Shown here piece after piece: positions 20,723 to 33,300 of a stretch of DNA of 64,000 nt. The position numbers and the translations under genes were made by a program. The notes below the pieces were generated by a model, which was not told where the DNA came from, did no database searches, and saw nothing but the letters and a program-made list of their open reading frames with translations. Origin of the DNA: Trichomonas tenax (lineage: Eukaryota; Parabasalia; Trichomonadida; Trichomonadidae); contig JALKBU010000014.1 of NCBI GenBank assembly GCA_023091735.1, positions 1 through 64,000 on the forward strand, in the 5' to 3' direction. How positions within the stretch are numbered: position 1 is the stretch's first letter; every line of letters starts with the position of its first letter.

Positions 20723-22762
20723 ATGTCAGGAAATAAAAATTATGTCTCTAGTTTTAATCCATCAATCGAAGAAGTGATAAAGTACATGGATGACTCAAAC
20801 AGTGACCCTAAACTCCTTGATAAATACATTGATGCAACATCTCGAATGCTTTTAAGTTCTGATCAATGCGAATCAAGTGAAATCATCGACCTATGTTTTA
20901 AAATGTTTGATTTTCTCTTGATTTTGATTAACTCGTCGCTAAATGAGGAATACTTCGTTCATTTCACCAAATTTACAACTTCAATATTAAAGGCGCCTCA
21001 AATGATTGAATACCATGATAACGTTATTGCAAAAATCATCGAAAATATCACTGAATGTGCAAAATATGAACAAACAAATATTGGTCAACGTTACATAATT
21101 TGTCTTAGCAAAATCGCATCAATAACTCAACTTAAAGACGCATTGAACAGATATTTGTTTACAAGGGATTATATTGTATGTTTCTTAAATGTCATGCTCG
21201 AAGCTACAGGCTATGATACAATAAATAAAAATGATTTTGAAGATCTCATTGAAACTTTGGACAATTATATTATTATGTTTCCACAAGAGTGTTCGCGGAT
21301 AATTGCCAAATTCGATATCACAAGTTTCGCAAAATATCCATATGAGAGACGTGATGTTACATCACTCCTAATTAAATTAATGCTTCGCAGCCCTGATGCT
21401 TATCCTATTGCGGAGTGCGGTCTCTATTTCAACATAGAACCTGAAATCGTGAAGTACATATGCACTATTCTTTTGATCGACGATGATTGCCTGTACTATG
21501 GAAATTGCTTCGATAATCCAAAATCAATTGTCGATGTATTTGTAAAATCAGTTGATTCTCATCAAGCTCAAGAATTGGTGCAAGTAATTGGAGGCCTGAA
21601 AAATACCTCTTTGAAATACTATGCAGTCTTGCTATATGGTTATGTCTGTTGTAAAAGAGGTTACGACTTCGATACAAGAATTACTAACTCATTAGATCCA
21701 TTAGTTGCTTTAAATTTCATTTCTGTTTTAAATCTCAAAGAGGGAATGGAAATTCCTCAATGCATAGAAAATGCAAAAAATGAAATCATGTGTGATGATG
21801 CAAGAGGAAGACTCTATGTGCAACAGTTTATTGTGAAATCTTCAGCAAACTCAGAATCTCTCTTTGAAGAGTATTTGAACTTTTTTGAAGAAAAACTTCA
21901 AGCTTTTCTGTCAGGAGATATTGTTCGCAATGAGCAAGAGGTGATTGCCCATCTTCGAATAGTAGAAGAGTTATTAAACCAGCGTGAATCACGAAAAATC
22001 TTACAAGCAATGTCAGTGTTGCTCGATGCTTATATTAATCAAGATTACAGAGGTGATGCCGCTAATATCTTACTAAAAATTCTTAAGAAATCACCGCAAT
22101 ACCAAGAAAAATACAAGAGTATTCCAATTCATGACGGAAATATCGAATCAATGCTTCAGTCTCTTCGGACTTCCGTTTATGATCATCAAACCGCAACAAA
22201 ACTAATTCACGATCAATCTTGGACAATAATAGAAAAAGACGAAGGATGGATTTCTCACTGGTTCGATTACTCAGTACCTACAACTAAATTAAACGATCCA
22301 GAAACCATCACTAATACTATCACACCTTTGATGGTTCTTTATTCATCAGATAACTGCCGAACTGCTGGCCACACTTTAATATTTAAACTTGTTTCAAGAT
22401 GCTTTAATAATTATTATTGCAAACAGGATTCGAGACGATTAATTCTTGATCTTTCGTCTGATATTCCGAAAAGTTATAAGAAAATCTCATACAGCACGAT
22501 GGAGAATAAGGACTTGCAGAATTGTTTTTGGTATACGTACCGCTGCCTTAAGATACTGGAAGATTTTTCTCCGCAGAGCTGTATTTGGCATTATTTCAAT
22601 GATGTCTTATTGAATATCATCAAAGACAGAAATGACCACTATTATTTTAATAGTCGCATATTGAAATCATTGGCAGGTCAAGGATATCAAATCTTATTGA
22701 GAAAAGATCTCTCTGCATATGCATCGTGGTTCAATGGTTGCGACATTAGGTTTTCCGATTGA
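20723..22762 (+). CDS. Helical-solenoid (HEAT/ARM-like) protein of unknown function
   Basis: The 679-residue protein is almost wholly helical, with leucine/isoleucine-rich repeats (for example FVHFTKFTTSILKAP and LLKILKKSPQYQEKY). It has no signal peptide, membrane helix or catalytic motif that I can see. The C-terminal 180 residues contain many tryptophan/tyrosine and cysteine residues (ISHWFDYS, NCFWYTYRCLKILEDF, CIWHYFNDVLLNIIKD). I do not recognise the family beyond a lineage-expanded solenoid. An upstream pseudogene shows that it was tandemly duplicated. The start is the first ATG after TCAATA. Confidence 0.75.
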   Translation: MSGNKNYVSSFNPSIEEVIKYMDDSNSDPKLLDKYIDATSRMLLSSDQCESSEIIDLCFKMFDFLLILINSSLNEEYFVHFTKFTTSILKAPQMIEYHDNVIAKIIENITECAKYEQTNIGQRYIICLSKIASITQLKDALNRYLFTRDYIVCFLNVMLEATGYDTINKNDFEDLIETLDNYIIMFPQECSRIIAKFDITSFAKYPYERRDVTSLLIKLMLRSPDAYPIAECGLYFNIEPEIVKYICTILLIDDDCLYYGNCFDNPKSIVDVFVKSVDSHQAQELVQVIGGLKNTSLKYYAVLLYGYVCCKRGYDFDTRITNSLDPLVALNFISVLNLKEGMEIPQCIENAKNEIMCDDARGRLYVQQFIVKSSANSESLFEEYLNFFEEKLQAFLSGDIVRNEQEVIAHLRIVEELLNQRESRKILQAMSVLLDAYINQDYRGDAANILLKILKKSPQYQEKYKSIPIHDGNIESMLQSLRTSVYDHQTATKLIHDQSWTIIEKDEGWISHWFDYSVPTTKLNDPETITNTITPLMVLYSSDNCRTAGHTLIFKLVSRCFNNYYCKQDSRRLILDLSSDIPKSYKKISYSTMENKDLQNCFWYTYRCLKILEDFSPQSCIWHYFNDVLLNIIKDRNDHYYFNSRILKSLAGQGYQILLRKDLSAYASWFNGCDIRFSD

Positions 22763-23546
22763 AATTAAATAATTTTTATTATAATGAAATTAAATTCATG
22801 ATATATATAAAATATACGCCAGAAGTAATCCCATTCTGAAAAAGTGCCTATTAGCATAAAATAAATCGAAATTTAGAATCAGCATATGGTGTAGATGCCA
22901 AATATATCATAAAATTTATAACCTTACCGTAAAGTTCAGAAAATCACAAACGTGACAATAAAATGATCGGACTTTTTCTACTGCATATATTATACTAAGT
23001 TTAAATTTTACTGAAAACCCAAAATAATTCTGAGGATAAACGATATAAATAAACTCCTTTTTTAGCTTTTAAATGAAGCTTTGTTTTAACCGCCCTAGGA
23101 ATCAAGTTCCAGGAAATTTTAAATAATTGAGAAGATTTAACATTAACCACCCTCTAGAAAAAACATGTTTAATCCCAGTGTTATCCCAAACAATTTAAGG
23201 TTATTGGCGGTTTTTCCAAGAAAGTTTAGTTCCCACAGCGCGCAAAACTTCAAATTTTCTAGCAAGGCTCGAGAGGCTCATTATAGAGGCCCTATAGATG
23301 AGATGTAACTAATAACAAAGCAAAAATAAATCATCCTCCGTGAATATGCAAATTTCTCAATTAAAAACGTCGATTTGTTGCTTTTAATAGATGAAAATAC
23401 TTATTACATCTGCTTTAATATTGTTTTATACAACTTTTACTACTTAACTAGCTTTGTTTGACTAAATATTTAAACTTTCACATAAATACATAATTTCTTA
23501 AACAATGTAAGTACTATATTAGAAATTGCATCTTAATAACCGAAAT
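22763..23546. other. Intergenic stretch downstream of the solenoid gene
   Basis: I see no gene here. It ends at a fragment of a dispersed GC-rich repeat. Confidence 0.45.
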
Positions 23547-23617
23547 AAGCGTCAAAAAAGTTTGTCTGGGAAATATTTTGAATAGTTTACAGCGGGGACG
23601 CCGTGGAAAAAAAGCAT
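23547..23617 (+). repeat. Solo fragment of a dispersed GC-rich inverted-repeat element
   Basis: The segment reading GCGTCAAAAAA...TTTACAGCGGGGACGCCGTGG then AAAAAAAGC matches, with a small deletion, the right arm of the complete element at 60233-60570. Its high GC stands out in the surrounding AT-rich DNA. Confidence 0.6.
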
Positions 23618-23837
23618 CCATTTTATCAAATATTTTATATCCTATACAAAACGTATTTCTGTATATACATTCTTACAAAACATATCATGAGTAATAACTA
23701 TTAATTTTAGCTCAATTACTGTTAATGCTATTTATCTAATTATTTTAAAAAAAATATTGTAAATTCAGAGTGCCACACCTTTCTTTTGAATGATAAAAAA
23801 TGTAATTTTTCAAATATCAAATTTAGTCGTTTAAAGT

Positions 23838-27330
<3,493 letters not shown>

Positions 27331-30300
27331 TCATATTATTTTGTGCTTTCCTGAGTTTGGTGAAATGATTCTTGGTTTCTGTGAGTTTCGGAGCATGTTT
27401 GACTCTGGACGTTTCTTCGAGTTTCCTGGCATCGACTGACGTGTTGTCTGCATCTGCATCAATCTGCTTCCTGTTGTCACTGTTGGAGGAACGTATTCTG
27501 GTGTCTTTCCGACGACATCGTACATGAATTGAGCATCCAATGTGTCGATCACCAAAACCCCACGAAGAACTTTACCATACATCTTAGGAGCGAAAATAAT
27601 CTTGATTGGTGTCTCTGTTCCCGGCCCTGGCTGTGGCTCAATGAATCCATGCTCTGGGACAGCAGAGAACTCACTCGCGCTGCCAGAAATCATGTAAGCG
27701 TGGAATGGTGTTTGTGTTCTGAATGTCTTTGGAAGAGTGACTGATACTTCACCTGTCTTGTTAAGTAATGATTCTATCTGAAGTGTGTCGATTGGCTTTC
27801 CTCTCTCAGCAACGCATGAGAGATCGAACTGCCACTCTTGGCCAAGTGGATTTTTCACTCTCAACTGTGCAGACCCGTTGCATGGCCTCATTGGAGTAAA
27901 ATTCACGTTGACCATCAGTTCTGGAGAATCTCCATCCTTTAGGACTTCTGTTGGCTTTATGTCGAGAATTTGCCTCAAGAACTCATTCTGCTGCTGCAAT
28001 ATCATATTCACTGCGTATTCACTTGCTTGGAACTCTTCTGTCTCGCCAACGAGCTGGAATGTGAGATTGGATGATGCGAACTCATTCGCACGAGCTCTGA
28101 TAACCTTCGCTTCGACAGCTGCTGAAAGAGTGTTACCGATAACTGGGAAGATCCATCTGACGCTGCTGAGGAGTGCGGTGTTGTCTGGAAGGTCACCACG
28201 AGCTGGGCCAGCGAATGTCACGATGATATGTGCAGTGAATTGGCCTTTCTGTGATGGCGTGAAAGTGAATGGAACTTGGAATTCTTCACCAAACCACTCG
28301 AGTGTGAAGAGTTTCTTTCTGACTAAGAACTGGAAGACTCCTTCTTCGCATTCACTATCGATTGAGATATTGAACCTGCATGGATACGGGAATGGGTTGT
28401 TGAACAGAACCAATGCACTCATTGGGACACCGATTTGTGATGAAACAATGGTTGGAGAGTATGGCTGTGGAGGCTTTCCACTTCCGCTCAATGAATATAT
28501 CCAATCACCGACATCCTGGGAAAGGAATGAAATCTCAGCGACTTCCTTCTGTCCGACAGATGTTGGGATGTATCTGATTTCGATTCTGCGCTTTTCGAGC
28601 GACAGTAGCTGAATTGAGCGCTTTGCCATGACCTGGAATGCTGTTGGATTGCTGTTCTCGACTCTTACTGAGGCAACTTTAGTGAGTGGGTTCTCAAGAG
28701 TGATTGTTGTGGAGGCAAACTTTCCTAATGGTGAAACAAGAGGAGCAAGTGTCTGTCCTGGTGCTTCGGTTGCTGTGATCTTCAAAACATACCAAAACTC
28801 GCTGTCATCGTCAGAATAGAAGTAGACAGATGATGCCCGAGTCATTGCTTTGAGTGGTGAAACGACAAGTTCGTATGTCATCGTCTCGTGCGGAGGAACA
28901 GAGAATTCCTTGAGACCGAAAAGATCATCGTCAGACAAAACAACAGTGAAATTAGTGATCTTGTCCTTCGGATTCTGGATCTTAATTGAGATTGTTGCAC
29001 TCTTTCTAGCGGATGTGTTAACAGTGATTGTTTGCTCTGGAGCTGGAGAGTCAACATGGATCTCGACAACATACCAGATGTAGTTTCCTGTCACTGTATC
29101 AGTGAATGTTAATGTGCCTGCAGAAACACCACTGCGCTGTGCGATTACATTGAACTTGAATGGCTCTGTTAAGTTGCCATTTTCGAAGTTAACCATTGGC
29201 TTAAATGTGATGATCGGAACTGTCGTTGTGACTTTCACCTGTCCATTCTTAATGAATGGCTTGAGAGGAACTTCGTATTCGAATGGAACTCTCGCCTTGC
29301 AGTTGACATTGATCTTCTTTTCGGCAGGTGGCTCGTCAGCAATGCCAGTGAGCTTGTAGATGACTGTTGCTTCGGAGCTAGCGTTTGTAAGCATCAGTTC
29401 GCCCTTGAATGTTCCAACTCTCAATGGAACGAAGTTAACAGTCAGGCTTCCAGTCGAGTTTGGCTTCACTGAGACTCTCTGTGGTGCAGAGAATACAGAA
29501 TCACCTGACGCTGTCACCTTGAAGTTCCAAACTTCCTCGGATGGATTCGTAAGAGGAATATCCTGATGAACTTGTCTTCCTGAGACAGTGGAGAACTCGA
29601 TAGACATCTCCTTAACAGCTGGAATTGCTGTTGCTGATGCTTTGAGAAGTCTTATATCGTTATTGCTTGTGAGAACAATCTTAACTGGATATTCACCTGC
29701 CTTTGATGGCTTGAAAGTGATTGGTAAAGCATTTGGTTTCGTCTTCGGATCTGGGTTCTTTATTATAACGACATCTGAAGGAATCTCGAAGTACTGTGTT
29801 GCGGAGTTAGAAACTTGGAACTTCTGAGATGTGAATGACTGTTTGAACAAAGCTTCGATTTCACGCGTTCGTGATGTAATCATATCAAGTAATTTTCTAT
29901 CGCTTGTGAATTTTCCAGCGTTGTTGATGCGCTCATAGCCATAAGCAAGTTGCTTGATGAGAAGTGGATTGACAATATCCAAGTTACAGGAATAATTGAA
30001 CTTCTTTCCAGATTCACACTTTATCTTATTTGAAGCGATTTCTATCGGTGCTGGAAGAACAGATTTGGCTTCGACTTGGATAACAAATTCACCGGCGTTT
30101 GGATCCTCGAACAACAGGAACATTCTGTATGTGCCAAGATCGATTGGTAAGAACTCGATTGAGACTGTTTGTGTTGAGTTTTCATCCATGAAGTCGACAT
30201 GTGCCTGCTCGATGATGAAGTTCTTGTGCGCTTTGATGATTGACTGGAATGCAGTTGTCTTGGACTGTGATGTTGGAAGTAATTCTTCCTTACTCGAGTC

Positions 30301-33300
30301 GAATGGATTTGCAATGAACTCCTGGATCTGCTGCGAGATTGGTTTGTTCGAACCAATTGCCTTTCCTGTTTCATCAACAATCTTTGCAATCTTGTATGAA
30401 ATCTTTGGCTCTGACTTAGTTCCGATGTAGTTCTTCACATTGAGATTGATCTTCGTTGGCTGATAAATCATTCCTTCGTATGCTGAAACCATATCCGGAG
30501 AAACAATTGTAACTTCAGAGTAAATGTCAACAACGATTGGTGCAGAGAATATTGGAACGTGGCTTTGACCTCTTGTCGTCGTTGGCATTGTATCTGCTTC
30601 TTCAGAGTTGCTTGTGATATAGCGAGGCCTTAATGGTGTCAAAATGAGCCTTGCTGTCTGCTTCTTGATTGTTCTGGCTGTGAAAACTACGTTGATGTCT
30701 GCAGTTCCGTTTGGAGGAATAACCAAAGCATCGTTTGGTAAAGAGAATGTTTGGCTGCCTTCGAGGACTGCCTTGTAAGTGATTTCTGCTTTCGATGGGT
30801 TCTGGATCTGAACGGCCTTCGATATTGTCTTGTGGAGGGTCGTTGTGAAGTCAACGGTTGTTATTGGGATAAATCTTGGCAATGTTTCGAACAAATAAGC
30901 AGCGACAATTGCTAAAACGCAATCTGACTTGCTGCTTATTTCATCAGCTGTTGGGCTGAAAGCGAGTTTAAGAGATTTCAGTGAAGAAGTGAACAAAATC
31001 GCTGTATCTTCTGGTGTTGAGTGATCGATTGCGCTATTTGGTAATGGTACTTTGAGTGATGTTGTGTGTGCTTTGAGAAGAGCTGTGAAACATGTTGCAT
31101 CTGAAAGCTTCTCGAATGAGTTGACTGCTCGTTGCCAATCAGTGTATTGGACGCATATGTGGACAGAAATCCACTTCAAAAGGGTGCATTCCGATGTGCT
31201 GTAGATATTAGATGAGGAAACGCCCTTGCTTGGCCTATTGATTTCGTTGAGAACATCCTCCATGTTTGCGAATCTCGATGTTGTGGATGTCATCGATCTA
31301 ACAGCCTCAGCAAATCCTGGTTGTTGATTGAGTCTCTCGTGATCGATCCTTCCAACAATGAAAGTCTTGAACAGCTGCATCATTACTATCATCCACGCTT
31401 CGTTGCTGAGCTCAGCATATAATGTTTCAGCGATTTTCAGTCTCTGCATTAAAGCATTAGAGAATGACTTAGAGTTTGTGAACTCACTTAATATCGCTTG
31501 GTCAAATGATTGTAATGATGGAGCACTGAAGTAATCGATGCCGAGAAGTTGCTTTGTTATTCTGTATCTCATCACATCGACGAATTCTTGTCTCTCCAAA
31601 AGGAACTCTGGCTTGATGTGAGAAACAAGAAGACCCATGGACTGAAGGAATCTTACGATCCTTCTCATTGCATCAAGTTGTCTTGAGTTAATATCATCTT
31701 TAACTTTCTCTGAGTTATTGTCAACATTTGGACGTCTGCCACCAGAAATGTTGTCGACTAACTCTAATAATGTCGATCCATTGTTCCTGATGAAGTCGCC
31801 AGGGAAGTCAGATATTTGCGTGTTCAATGAGAGAGCGTTGAGATATCTGAGAATGAATTTGACAGTCTTCGGATTGTAAGTGGCGTTCCATGGCTGTCCT
31901 TTGAGTTCAATGATATCTGAAGAGTTAATGAACCTTGTAACAAGAGAAGAACAGCTTTCGACGATCTTTGTATCAACAATGATTGCAGAGCCCTTAGAAG
32001 ACTTGATTTCAGGCTTGTTTGTGTAAAGAAATGGATATAATGTGAACACAGAGTTATCTGTTGTGCAAGTAACGACGAATGATGTGCCATTACCATTGTC
32101 GTCGATAATACCAATCATTGTCGAGAAGCTGAGCGGCTTGTTTGACTGGAAACTGACGACAATTGGAAGTTTAACAGTTGTGTGAAGCAACTGATTTCCT
32201 TCTGGGAATGTTATTTTAACAGGGAATGCAGACTCGCTTGCGCTTGTCTGGACTCTGAGATTAGAGCTGATGAATCCATCGTTGTTGACATATACTGTCA
32301 TCTGGCTCTTAACGCCCAAAGGAACGATTGGCAGAGCAACGTTTGTCTGTGAGATGGAGAACAAACGGGAAGTGCCAACACCAGCGAGTTGTATCTCACT
32401 GACCATTGATTCTTCTTTCTCCTTTGCTATCTTCACAAGCAAAGGTAAATGGATGTTGTATGGTGCTGCTGCTCTCGCTGTGAACAAAACATGAACAACT
32501 GTTGTTGCACCTGGAGCAATTGTTTCAGCAGAAGGCTCAAACGAGAAAGCCGCGGGTTCACCAATTGTTGATGTATCGATTCTCCAAGGAATTTGATTCT
32601 TTGACTCGTTAACTAACGAGATTGCACGGCTGATTGAGCGAGCGTGTGGGTTCTGTGGATTGAAGATTGGCATAATTCCGAAGTCAAGAGATGTCGAAGA
32701 AATGGTAATTGGTGCTTTGATGGCTTCAGCGGAAACGATTGGCTGCAAGTGGAATGATGAAGCACTGATGACATTCATCATTGTGAATGGAAGTTCAAAC
32801 GAATGTTCAGCAGCTGAAGATGGCTGGAAAACAAGATTGAACTTGATTGATGTTCCTTCGAGAAGATAAAATTTGTAGACCAATCCAGATGCTTCTTCAT
32901 CACTTGAATCTTGTGTTGGAGCATTTGACTCTTGGTCAATATATGTTGCTGTTGATTCTGTTGTTGGAAGATATTCTGTCTTTGTTACGAAAATTGGATT
33001 TGACACCAATGAAATAGAGTTCATTGCTTCATTGTTTGCGCCATCCGCGAGTTCTGTTGCGTATTCGATTCTGAAATCTGGGTGTGAACTCAAGTCTAAG
33101 AACAAAATTGCTGGAATTTGTCCAACATTTTGGATTGTTGCTTCGATCGAAGAACTTGAGCCAACAAACAATCTGCCAAACTCGAATGCTGTGACTGAAA
33201 GCTGAACACGAGGGAGTTCTGATTGACCAGAAACATTAAATGTGAGTGAATTCGAACCAGCGATTTGTATATTGACTGGAATATCGAATGATGAGGCATG

